DNA of 64,000 nt, from contig NZ_BLJI01000001.1 in the NCBI RefSeq assembly GCF_017312365.1, positions 62,001-126,000 of the forward strand, read 5' to 3'. The notes under the pieces were generated by a model. The model did no database searches, was not told the DNA's origin, and was given only the letters and a program-made list of their open reading frames with translations. Origin of the DNA: Chroococcus sp. FPU101 (GTDB lineage Bacteria; Cyanobacteriota; Cyanobacteriia; Cyanobacteriales; Microcystaceae). Below, piece after piece: positions 47,998 to 58,500 of this stretch (its first letter is position 1; every line of letters begins with the position of its first letter). The position numbers were made by a program, and so were the translations under genes.

Positions 47998-50900
47998 AGA
48001 ATATTACTGATATCTATCCGCTTTCTCCGCTACAACAGGGAATGTTATTTCATAGTCTGTATGCACCTCATGGAGGTAGCTATATCATACAGATGAGTTA
48101 TGAAATTGAAGGAATTATAGATAAAATAGCCTTTGAACAAGCTTGGCAACAAGTAATTAACCGACATTCTATCCTACGAACGGCTTTTGTGTGGGAAAAG
48201 TTAGAACAACCGTTACAGGTGGTAGGGCGATCGGTTAAAGTGAGAATAGAATATCTAGACTGGCGAAATATTTCTAATTTTGAAGAACAATTAAAAGAAT
48301 TTCTACAACAACAACGTTCAGACGGGTTTAATCTCTCTAAAGCACCTTTAATGCGTTTAACCCTCATTCAAAAAGCGGAAAACGTCTATCAATTTATTTG
48401 GTGCTATCATCATTTATTATTGGATGGTTGGTCGGTTCCTTTACTAATTCAAGAATTCCTTGCATTCTATCAGGGAAAAAGCATCAATTTAGAACCTTGT
48501 CCTTATCGAGATTATATCGCTTGGCTACAACAACAAGATTTAGGGAAAGCAGAACGTTTCTGGAAAGACAATCTTAAAGATTTTACCGTTCCGACTTCTT
48601 TAAACAACACACATTACACCGAAAGTCAAGAATCTGTTTACAAAGAGCAACAATATCAGTTTTCATCAGAATTCACTACAGAAATACAAACCTTTGCAAG
48701 ACAACATCAATTAACCCTCAATACTATAATCCAAGGAGCTTGGGCCTTATTATTAAATTGTTACAGTGGCGAAGATGATGTATTATTTGGTACAACAGTA
48801 TCAGGGCGACCAACGGATTTAGCGGGTTCTGAGGGAATGATTGGGTTATTTATTAATACTTTACCTGTGCGTGTAAAAATTCCCGTTCAGACTTCTGTAT
48901 TATTTTGGCTAAAACAATTACAAAATCAACAAATCGAACGCCAACAATACGCATATAGTTCATTAGTGGATATTCATCGAGTTAGTGATGTTCCTCGGAA
49001 TTTACCGTTATTCGAGAGTTTGGTGATTTTTGAAAATTATCCCATTGAACCTACGCTATTACAATTGTTTTTAGAAATTCGCAATATCCAAACTACCGAA
49101 CAAACGAACTTTCCTTTAACATTGTATGCGATGGTCAATCCACAGCTAACCCTTAGAATGTTATATGAGGATAGTCGTTTCACATCAGATGAGATTTGTC
49201 GGATGATGGGACATCTAGAAACAATACTTTTAAATATAGTTAGAGAACCTAAACAACTTTTATCAGAAATCTCATTACTTACCCCTGGTGAACAACAGTT
49301 TTTAAGAGAATGGAATAATACGCATACTGAATATCCACAAGAACTTTGCTTCCATCAGCTATTTGAACAACAAGTCAAAAAAACACCCGATGCTATTGCT
49401 GTTGTTTTTGAACAAGAGACATTAACCTATCGAGAACTAAACGAAAAAGCAAACCAACTCGCTCAATACTTACTAAATCTTGGCGTAAAATCAGAAAGTA
49501 TTATCGGGATATATCTAGAACGTTCACTCTTAATGGTTATCACACTTTTAGGAATTCTTAAATCGGGTAGTGTGTATGTACCACTCGATCCAACTTATCC
49601 CAGAGAACGTATCACATTCATGCTAGAAGATTCTGGGTGTTCTATCATACTTACTCAGCAAAAGTTTGTCACCACCCTACCCAACCATTCCGCAGCAATA
49701 ATTTGTCTAGATAGCGACTGGGAAGAAATCATCAAACAGAGTCATTGTCATCTTTTCCATCAAATAGAATCAGATAATCTAGCTTATATTATTTATACTT
49801 CGGGTTCAACGGGACAACCGAAAGGTGTGCAAATTTTGCACAAAGCTTTGGTTAATTTTCTGACTTCCATGCAGCAAACTATACAACTGAGCGAAAATGA
49901 TAGTTTAATCTCCGTAACGACTTTATCCTTTGATATTGCCGCGTTAGAATTATTTCTCCCGCTTATCGTGGGTGCTAAAGTAGTTTTAGTCAGTCGAGAA
50001 GTCACTATTAATGGAATACAGTTACAAGAAATCTTGAAGACGGGAATAACCATCATGCAAGCAACCCCCGCAACATGGCGATTACTATTAGAATCAGGAT
50101 GGATGGGACAAGATTTAAAAGTGCTTTGTGGTGGAGAAGCATTAGACAATAAATTAGCAGAACAATTACTTAAACGGAGTCGAGAAGTCTGGAACCTTTA
50201 CGGGCCAACAGAAACAACGATTTGGTCATCCGTGTATCGTTTAAATGATGCTTCGGTTTATTTAGGTTCTCCCATTGCGAACACAGAATTTTATGTCTTA
50301 GATAAATACCTTAAACCTGTACCCATAGGTGTCACTGGAGAATTATACATTGGAGGTGAGGGACTAATGAGAGGTTATCTTAATCGTCCTGATTTAACAG
50401 CCGAGAAACTTGTTCCCCATCCCTTTGAAAAATCAAAACGTCTCTACAAAACGGGTGATTTAGTCAGATATACAGGACAAGGAAAGGTAGAATATCTCGG
50501 AAGAAGCGATTATCAGGTGAAATTAAGAGGTTTTCGCATTGAACTAGCGGAAATTGAAGCAATCTTAAACCTACATTCTAAGATTAAAACTTCTGTAGTA
50601 GTAGTGCGAGAAGATAATTTAGTCGCTTATCTGGTTGCTTGTGATGTAACAGTATCAGAGGTTCGTGACTTTCTTGCCGAAAAACTTCCCCTGTATATGA
50701 TTCCATCTAGTTTTGTCTTTCTCGATGGACTCCCCCTAACCCCTAATGGTAAGATTGATCGCAAGGCATTACCAACACCAGAGAAAGTACGTCCAGAAAT
50801 AGCGGCAACTTATATCATGCCACAAACAGAAATCGAAAGGACGATCGCGCAAATCTGGCAAACGGTCTTACAGTTGGAGAAAGTCGGAATACATGATAAT

Positions 50901-51146
50901 TTTTTTGAATTAGGTGGACATTCCTTATTGATGGTGAGGGTTTATAGTCTATTAAAAGAACAGTTTGCAACCGAGATGACGTTAGTCGATCTATTTCGCT
51001 ATCCTACGATTAGTAGTTTGGCTGAATATTTTCGACAGACGACACAAGAAACCTCATCAGTTGAAACCCAACAGCAACGAGAAGCAGGTAAACAAAGACT
51101 ACACCAACGCAGACAGCAACGAGAAATGATGAATCAAAATGGATAA
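47994..51146 (+). CDS. NRPS C-A-PCP, predicted glycine module
   Basis: The protein has 1050 residues; the ATG overlaps the previous stop (ATGA). The condensation domain is DCL type (IYPLSPLQQGMLFHSLYAPH; YHHLLLDGW), matching the upstream epimerase. A spans ~455-900 (YTSGSTGQPKGV, NLYGPTETTIW). Specificity residues are D-I-L-Q-L-G-L-I-W, the established Gly code. PCP Ser977 lies in ELGGHSLLMVR. A charged C-terminal tail rich in Gln and Arg (QQREAGKQRLHQRRQQ) could be a docking element for the PKS that follows. The last 8 bases overlap that PKS gene. Gly is loaded after a D-residue and then extended by malonate, giving a gamma-amino-beta-keto or hydroxy acid unit. Confidence 0.92.
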   Translation: MKNITDIYPLSPLQQGMLFHSLYAPHGGSYIIQMSYEIEGIIDKIAFEQAWQQVINRHSILRTAFVWEKLEQPLQVVGRSVKVRIEYLDWRNISNFEEQLKEFLQQQRSDGFNLSKAPLMRLTLIQKAENVYQFIWCYHHLLLDGWSVPLLIQEFLAFYQGKSINLEPCPYRDYIAWLQQQDLGKAERFWKDNLKDFTVPTSLNNTHYTESQESVYKEQQYQFSSEFTTEIQTFARQHQLTLNTIIQGAWALLLNCYSGEDDVLFGTTVSGRPTDLAGSEGMIGLFINTLPVRVKIPVQTSVLFWLKQLQNQQIERQQYAYSSLVDIHRVSDVPRNLPLFESLVIFENYPIEPTLLQLFLEIRNIQTTEQTNFPLTLYAMVNPQLTLRMLYEDSRFTSDEICRMMGHLETILLNIVREPKQLLSEISLLTPGEQQFLREWNNTHTEYPQELCFHQLFEQQVKKTPDAIAVVFEQETLTYRELNEKANQLAQYLLNLGVKSESIIGIYLERSLLMVITLLGILKSGSVYVPLDPTYPRERITFMLEDSGCSIILTQQKFVTTLPNHSAAIICLDSDWEEIIKQSHCHLFHQIESDNLAYIIYTSGSTGQPKGVQILHKALVNFLTSMQQTIQLSENDSLISVTTLSFDIAALELFLPLIVGAKVVLVSREVTINGIQLQEILKTGITIMQATPATWRLLLESGWMGQDLKVLCGGEALDNKLAEQLLKRSREVWNLYGPTETTIWSSVYRLNDASVYLGSPIANTEFYVLDKYLKPVPIGVTGELYIGGEGLMRGYLNRPDLTAEKLVPHPFEKSKRLYKTGDLVRYTGQGKVEYLGRSDYQVKLRGFRIELAEIEAILNLHSKIKTSVVVVREDNLVAYLVACDVTVSEVRDFLAEKLPLYMIPSSFVFLDGLPLTPNGKIDRKALPTPEKVRPEIAATYIMPQTEIERTIAQIWQTVLQLEKVGIHDNFFELGGHSLLMVRVYSLLKEQFATEMTLVDLFRYPTISSLAEYFRQTTQETSSVETQQQREAGKQRLHQRRQQREMMNQNG

Positions 51147-54100
51147 CTCAGTGATGAAAACGAATGGTTTAGAAATTGCAATTATTGGGATGGCGGGACG
51201 TTTTCCAGGGGCGAAAAATATTGATGAATTTTGGTACAATCTTCAGCAGGGAATAGAGTCGATTCATGTTTTTAGTGATGAAGAACTCCGAAAAAACGGC
51301 GTAGATGAAGCATTAATTAATCATCCCCAGTATATTAAAGCAGGTGGGTTCTTAGACGGGATAGACTTGTTTGATGCGGCATTTTTTGGGTTTAATCCCA
51401 GAGAAGCAGAAATTCTTGACCCCCAACACCGTTTATTTTTAGAATGTGCATGGGAAGCTTTAGAAAATGCAGGGTATGACTCGGAAAACACATCGGGAAC
51501 GGTTGGAGTCTATGCAGGGACTGCGATGAATGGTTATTTGTTCAATCTGTATACGAATGCTACGATAAGAAATTCAGTTAACCCCTATCAGCTTTTTCTC
51601 GCGAGTGATAAAGATTTTCTCACCACTAGAGTATCCTATAAACTGAATTTAGAAGGGCCAAGCGTCGATATTCAAACTGCTTGTTCTACATCTCTAGTCG
51701 CTGTACATATAGCCTGTCAAAGTTTGCTGAGTGGTGAGTGTGATATTGCTTTAGCAGGGGGTGTCGCAGTATCCAGAAACGAAGGTTATTTGTATCAAGA
51801 GGGGGGAATTTATTCATTTGATGGTCATTGTCGGGCTTTTGATGCCAAAGCACAAGGAACCGTCGGGGGAAATGGTGTCGGTATCGTCGTCCTAAAACGA
51901 TTAGAAGATGCGCTCGTAGATCATGATACCATTCAAGCAGTGATTAAAGGTTCCGCTATTAATAATGATGGTTCCCTCAAGGTAAGTTATACGGCCCCTC
52001 GCATTGATAGTCAAGCTAAAGTGATTCGTACCGCGATGGGGATGGCAGAAGTTGAACCCGAAACGATATCTTATATTGAAGCACATGGAACAGGAACCGC
52101 ATTAGGCGACCCCATCGAAATCGCTGCCTTAAGCCAAGTTTTCCGCAAATCTACCGAAAAAACGGAATTGTGTGCCATTGGTTCGGTAAAAACCAATATC
52201 GGACACCTTGATGCAGCAGCAGGAATCGCTAGTTTAATTAAAACGGTTTTAGCCCTTAAACATCAACAAATCCCCCCTAGTTTACATTTTAGTGAAGCTA
52301 ACCCCCAAATTGATTTTAAAAATAGTCCGTTTTATGTGAATCAGAGCTTGACAAAATGGAATAAAGATGTAACGAGGGCGGGTGTTAGTTCCTTTGGTAT
52401 TGGGGGAACAAATGCTCATGTTATTTTAGAAGAAGCACCTCAATTAGAAAGAGAGAAGTTACAAGACAAATATCAGCTTTTGGTACTTTCAGCGAAAACA
52501 CCAACTGCTTTAGAGACAGCAACGACGAATTTAGTCGAACACTTTAAAAAACATCCCGACCTTAATCTAGCAGATGTCGCTTATACCCTTTCTCTCGGAA
52601 GACGCGCTTTTGAACATCGTCGCATGATTGTCGGTCAAAATTTAGAGGATATGAGAGACGCTTTAGAGACACGTAACCCTGAACGAGTTTTTACCCAATC
52701 TTCTAGTCAGCGTTCTGTAGTATTTATGTTCTCTGGTCAAGGCAGTCAGTATCTAAATATGGGTAGGGAATTGTATCAGCATGAACCTATTTTTAGAAAA
52801 ACAGTTGATGATTGTTGTGAGAAGTTGAAACCCTTTCTAGAAGAAGATTTACGAGACATTATTTATTCTGATTTGGGTGGGGATACATTACAGCAAACCC
52901 AATATGCACAAAGCGCGTTATTTGTGATTGAATATGCTTTAGCCCAACTGTGGATGTCTTGGGGTATTTATCCCGAAGCAATGATAGGTCATAGTATTGG
53001 GGAATATGTCGCTGCTTGTCTGAGTAGTGTTTTTTCCCTTGATGATGCGTTAGAACTCGTTGCATTGCGGGGTAGGTTGATGCGGCAACAACCGATAGGG
53101 GAAATGCTTTCCGTTTCTCTATCCGAAGCTGAAATCCAACCTTGGTTAAACGATGAGATATCTTTAGCAGCGATAAATTCCCCTTCTGCGTGTGTTGTTT
53201 CTGGAACTCAAAAAGCGATCGCTACTTTATCTGATTCTCTCACAAAAAAAGAGATTTCTTGTCGTCGATTACATACCTCTCATGCGTTCCATTCTCCAAT
53301 GATGGAACCTGTTGTAAAACCGTTTATCGAGAAAATTAAACAAATTCAGCTATATCCACCCAAAATCCCCATCATTTCTAATGTGACTGGAACTTGGTTA
53401 ACGGGGATGGAAGCGACGAACCCTGAATATTGGGGTAAACATCTCCTTTCTACGGTTAGATTTGCCGATGGAATTGCCGAATTAACCCAAGAACCTCAAC
53501 GCATTTTTTTAGAAATTGGCCCAGGCAATACGTTAGGTATTTTGTCTAAACAGCCGATTTTTTCATCTCTGCGTCATCCTAAACAAGAATCATTGGATAT
53601 TGGGTTTATTTTGCATACTTTAGGGAAACTTTGGAGTAATGGAGTTAAGGTTAATTGGAAAAATTTCTATAGTAACGAACATCCTTTTCGTATTCCTTTA
53701 CCTACCTATCCCTTTGAAAGACAGCGTTATTGGATAGATGGGAGTCGGGAGATACCATCAGAAGTTAAAGCTGATTTAACTAATTGGTGTTATGTTCCAT
53801 CATGGGAACGGGATTTATTACCCGAAGCATTAGAAAAAGAGAAAATACAAAAAGCTTGCTGGCTAATTTTTCTAGATTCTCTCTTAATTGGGGCTAAAAT
53901 TGCCCGACAATTAACATTATTAGGTCAGGATGTAATTACAGTAGCCATCGGTGAATCCTTTACAGAACTAGATTACCGCGCTTTTGCCATTCATCCCAAT
54001 CAAAAAGAGGATTACTTTGCTTTACTAGAAGATTTAAGCTGGAGAGAACTTAAACCCGATTATATCTTGCATGGTTGGGGAATGACGGAGGAACAGACTT

Positions 54101-55521
54101 CATTTACCCAGTTTCAAAAACAAGGTTTTTATAGCTTGCTGTTTTTGATGCAGGGACTCGAAAAATATAAAATGACCACATCACTACAGATGACGGTTCT
54201 TACTAATCATCTCCATGATGTCATCGGTGGTGAAACCCTTCATCCTGAAAAAGCAACTCTTTTAGGACTGTGTAAAGTGATACCTCAAGAGTATCCACAG
54301 ATAACGTGTCGCAATATAGATATTATCTCAGATTTAGAGAAAATAGACCAGCGCATTTTAACCGAATTACTCACACCAACTGATGATACAGTAATTGCCT
54401 ATCGGTTTAACCATCGTTGGCATCAAACTTTTAAACCGATTTCTTCAAACAAAACAGTAACATTAAAAGAAAATGGCGTTTATCTAATTATTGGCGATTT
54501 AAACAACGGTTTAGGTCATGTTTGGGCGGAATATCTGCCTAAAACCGCTAAATTGATTTTAATTGGTCACTCACCCATAACCCAATTAGCAACAGAACAT
54601 CTATTTGTCCCCGCAGATATCACCAATGAAACCGAACTGAGAAACGCTTTAGAACAAGGTGAAACAAAATTTGGACAAATTCAGGGAGTCTTCTACTCTA
54701 CACCGATGAGTAATTCTGATGGAACCTCCCCCTTACAACTTCTCAATATGTCCCAATGCGAATATAACTTTAAAACGAAAGCTGATGGGTTATTCGTTTT
54801 AGCTAAGATTTTACAAAACAAAGAAATCGATTTTTGTTGCTTACAATCTTCCCTATCTTCTATTATCGGTGGATTGGGTTTAGGTGCCTATGCTGCGGCT
54901 AATTGTTTTATTGATGCTTTTGCCATAAAACAAGGATGGTTAAGTATTAACTGGGATGCTGTACAATTTGACCAGAATATAGAATTAAATCAGAGTTTTG
55001 GAGCAAGTTTAGCCCAATTTGCCTTAACACCGTCGGAAGTTTGGCAAATGACACAACAAGTTTTAGCAATAGGTTCAGCAAATCAAGTCATTATTTCCAA
55101 AGGGGATTTACAGTCGCGCTTTTTACCCACTCAACCGACGTTAGAAGATAATCAACAACATTCTAGACCCAATTTATCAAATGATTATATTGCACCTCGA
55201 AACGAGATAGAACAAACAATTGCTGAAATATGGCAAGAAATTTTAGGACTAGAAACCGTTGGTATTCATGATAGTTTCTTCGACTTAGGAGGACATTCAC
55301 TGCTTGCAATACAAGTTTTGTCCCGTTTACGAGAAACCTTAAATGTCGAATTATCGATGAGTGATTTATTATTCGATACTCCAACCGTTGCGGGACTCGC
55401 TGAAGTTATCGCCGAAAAACAGCCAAAAACAGAAGAATTACAAGAGATTGCAGCACTTTTAGCCGAAGTTCAAGGACTCTCATTAGAAGCAATTCAACAA
55501 CAACTCACCGATAATCATTAA
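51139..55521 (+). CDS. Type I PKS, KS-AT-KR-PCP (extends the glycyl unit; ketoreductase degenerate)
   Basis: The protein has 1460 residues; the ATG at 51139 overlaps the NRPS stop region. Another ATG at 51154 is possible, just before TNGLEIAIIGMAGRFPG. KS spans ~7-430 (Cys182 in QTACSTS). AT spans ~527-810 (Ser619 in GHSIGEY; HAFHSP, so malonyl). The KR region spans ~890-1300. Its nucleotide loop reads GVYLIIGDLNNGLG, the NADPH Arg is His (LILIGH), and HAAG is replaced by YSTP. Lys, Ser and Tyr (YAAAN) positions remain, so the fold may persist with no activity. The carrier at ~1350-1425 is peptidyl type (DLGGHSLLAIQ, Ser1387). Overall it is a sister of the KS-AT-KR-PCP protein at 29211-33611, with the same architecture and the same altered KR loop. 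It should add malonate to Gly and probably leave a beta-ketone. Confidence 0.9.
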   Translation: MDNSVMKTNGLEIAIIGMAGRFPGAKNIDEFWYNLQQGIESIHVFSDEELRKNGVDEALINHPQYIKAGGFLDGIDLFDAAFFGFNPREAEILDPQHRLFLECAWEALENAGYDSENTSGTVGVYAGTAMNGYLFNLYTNATIRNSVNPYQLFLASDKDFLTTRVSYKLNLEGPSVDIQTACSTSLVAVHIACQSLLSGECDIALAGGVAVSRNEGYLYQEGGIYSFDGHCRAFDAKAQGTVGGNGVGIVVLKRLEDALVDHDTIQAVIKGSAINNDGSLKVSYTAPRIDSQAKVIRTAMGMAEVEPETISYIEAHGTGTALGDPIEIAALSQVFRKSTEKTELCAIGSVKTNIGHLDAAAGIASLIKTVLALKHQQIPPSLHFSEANPQIDFKNSPFYVNQSLTKWNKDVTRAGVSSFGIGGTNAHVILEEAPQLEREKLQDKYQLLVLSAKTPTALETATTNLVEHFKKHPDLNLADVAYTLSLGRRAFEHRRMIVGQNLEDMRDALETRNPERVFTQSSSQRSVVFMFSGQGSQYLNMGRELYQHEPIFRKTVDDCCEKLKPFLEEDLRDIIYSDLGGDTLQQTQYAQSALFVIEYALAQLWMSWGIYPEAMIGHSIGEYVAACLSSVFSLDDALELVALRGRLMRQQPIGEMLSVSLSEAEIQPWLNDEISLAAINSPSACVVSGTQKAIATLSDSLTKKEISCRRLHTSHAFHSPMMEPVVKPFIEKIKQIQLYPPKIPIISNVTGTWLTGMEATNPEYWGKHLLSTVRFADGIAELTQEPQRIFLEIGPGNTLGILSKQPIFSSLRHPKQESLDIGFILHTLGKLWSNGVKVNWKNFYSNEHPFRIPLPTYPFERQRYWIDGSREIPSEVKADLTNWCYVPSWERDLLPEALEKEKIQKACWLIFLDSLLIGAKIARQLTLLGQDVITVAIGESFTELDYRAFAIHPNQKEDYFALLEDLSWRELKPDYILHGWGMTEEQTSFTQFQKQGFYSLLFLMQGLEKYKMTTSLQMTVLTNHLHDVIGGETLHPEKATLLGLCKVIPQEYPQITCRNIDIISDLEKIDQRILTELLTPTDDTVIAYRFNHRWHQTFKPISSNKTVTLKENGVYLIIGDLNNGLGHVWAEYLPKTAKLILIGHSPITQLATEHLFVPADITNETELRNALEQGETKFGQIQGVFYSTPMSNSDGTSPLQLLNMSQCEYNFKTKADGLFVLAKILQNKEIDFCCLQSSLSSIIGGLGLGAYAAANCFIDAFAIKQGWLSINWDAVQFDQNIELNQSFGASLAQFALTPSEVWQMTQQVLAIGSANQVIISKGDLQSRFLPTQPTLEDNQQHSRPNLSNDYIAPRNEIEQTIAEIWQEILGLETVGIHDSFFDLGGHSLLAIQVLSRLRETLNVELSMSDLLFDTPTVAGLAEVIAEKQPKTEELQEIAALLAEVQGLSLEAIQQQLTDNH

Positions 55522-55526
55522 AAACC

Positions 55527-58500
55527 ATGAAAGACCTCTCTCAACAAATTGCTAATCTTACTCCAGCACAAAGAATCTTGTTTGAAAAACGACTCAAACA
55601 AAAAGGTTTAAAGCATCCTCAATTTCAAGCAATTCCCAGACGACAGCATAGAGATAGTTTACCGTTATCTTTTGCTCAACAGCGACTCTGGTTTATCCAA
55701 CAACTCGACCCAGATAATTATTCTTATAATGTTCCCAGTGCGTTTCGTCTAGTGGGACAGTTAGAAATTAATATCTTAGAACAAACCCTCAATGAAATCA
55801 TCAAACGACACGAAACCCTGAGAACGACTTTTTCGATAGATGAAAACAAACAACCGATACAGATAATTGTTCCTTTTGAACCGATATCTTTACCCGTTAT
55901 TGATGTCGTCGAAACAGAAATTCAATCCATCGCAGAAACAGAATTTCGGTATCCTTTTGATTTAACCAAACCCCTATTAAGAGTTAAATTACTCAGACTG
56001 ACACAGACAGACCATGTTTTATTACTGACTGCTCATCATATCATAAGCGATCGCTGGTCAGTGGGTGTTTTTATCCGCGAGATGACCCTACTGTATTCCT
56101 CTTTTGCTCAAAACAAGCTTTCACCATTAAGCGAACTTCCGATACAATATGCAGATTGGGCCATATGGCAACGTCAACGACTCCAAGATACAGAACTCGA
56201 AAAGCAGATTAATTACTGGAAACAACAATTACAGGATTTATCTAATTTAGAACTTCCTACAGACCGTCCTCGACCTGCAATTCCCACCTATCAAGGCGCA
56301 CAATATCCCATCATTTTATCAAAAAGTTTATCCGAACAACTTAAAGAACTTAGTGCTAAAGAAGGCGTTACACTGTTTACACTGCTGCTGACTGCTTTTA
56401 AAGTTCTACTACACCGCTATACCCATCAACATGATATCGTCGTCGGAACCGAACTCGCAAATCGCGATCGCATAGAAACAGAAACATTAATTGGTCTTTT
56501 TGTCAATACCCTTGTTTTACGAACGGATGTATCAGAAAATCCGACATTTCGAGAATTATTAAATCAAGTTAGAGAAGTTACACTAGGTGCATTTGCTCAT
56601 CAAGACTTACCATTTGAGAAGCTAGTCGAAGTCTTGAACCCAGAACGGAACCTTAGTCAGATGATACCCTTATTTCAGGTAAAATTTGACTTTCAATTGG
56701 CCCCCGTCAAACCCTTAGAATTAGCAGGATTAAACTTAGAACGTTTACCCTTCGATAACGCAACCGTAAAATACGAATTACGATTTAATTTACAGGATAG
56801 CGAACAGGGAATCTGTGGACAAATCGAGTATAGTACCGACTTATTCGATGAAGCAACCATTCAAGCATTTGCGGAACATTGGAGAATACTGTTAGAAGGT
56901 ATCATTGAAGAACCACTACAGAGAATATCTGAATTACCGTTACTTTCTCCTATTGAACAACAGTTATTGACTCAGTGGAACAATACCCAAAAAAACTATC
57001 CGACATTATGTATTCATCAACTGTTTGAAGCACAAGTTAAACAAACCCCTGATGCTTTAGCTGTCATCGATGGAGATGAAACCCTTACCTACAGTGAACT
57101 AAATACTAAATCTAATCAACTCGCACATTATTTACAAAGTCTTGGAGTACAACCAGAATCTAGAATTGGGATAGAGTGCGATCGTACTTTTCATCTCATT
57201 ATAGGACTCCTTGGCATCCTTAAAGCTGGTGCTGCTTATGTTCCTCTTGACCCAAATTACCCACAAGAAAGAATTAACTTTATCCTAGAAGATGCACAAG
57301 TATCCATTCTGTTGACTGTATCGGGAATTAGGACACAAGAATTGGAAATTGAGAAAACAATTTTTTTAGATACAGACAGAGAAAAAATCAATCAAACTTC
57401 TACATTAAATCCAGTCAGTAACATTACTCCTAATAATCTAGCCTACATCATCTATACATCAGGATCTACAGGAAAACCCAAAGGAGTCGCTATCGAACAT
57501 CGTAACACCGTTCAATTCCTCCACTGGGCAAAAGAAATTTTTAACCAAGATGAACTAACAGGAGTTCTTGCATCAACTTCTATCTGTTTTGATTTATCTA
57601 TATTTGAAATTTTCCTACCTTTAAGTTGTGGTGGAACCGTTATACTTGCTGAAAATGCTCTTGCTTTACCCACCCTAAAAGCCGCCAATCAAGTTACACT
57701 GATCAATACTGTACCCAGTGCGATTAGCCAATTATTCCAAACAAACAGTATTCCCGAATCAGTTCGTACCATTAATTTAGCAGGGGAAGCATTACAACCG
57801 CGTTTAGTCCAACAACTCGAACCTCTTGCCAAAATTTATAACTTATACGGCCCTTCTGAAGATACCACCTATTCAACTTATACCATAGTAAATAAAAATT
57901 CCGTCACCATCGGAAGACCCATCGCTAATACTCAGATTTATATTTTAGATTCATATCTTAACCCCGTTCCCATTGGTGTATCTGGAGAACTCTACATCAG
58001 TAGTTCTGGACTAGCAAGAGGATATCATAACCAACCCCAATTAACCGCAGATAAATTTATTCCTAATCCTTTTTTTAGTACAAACGCGACAAGAATGTAC
58101 AAAACAGGTGATTTAGCTAAATATCGACTTGATGGGACGATTGAATATCTTGGTAGACTGGATAATCAAGTCAAAATTAGAGGATATCGGATTGAACTTG
58201 GCGAAATAGAAGCAATTATCAGTCAATATCCTGCTATACGAGAAACAGTAGTAACGGTGGGGAAAGAAAATCAATCTTTAATTGCATATATTGTTCTAGA
58301 CAAAACATCAAATCCCACTGAGGTACGACGTTTTCTAACATCAAAGCTACCCAGTTACATGATACCTTCAGCATTCATCGAACTTGAAGCCTTACCTCGT
58401 TTACCCAATGGGAAGCTAGACCGAAAAATGCTCCCAGACCCCGATAATTTACGACCAGACCTAGAAACAAGCTACGTTACCCCTAAAACGGACTTAGAAA

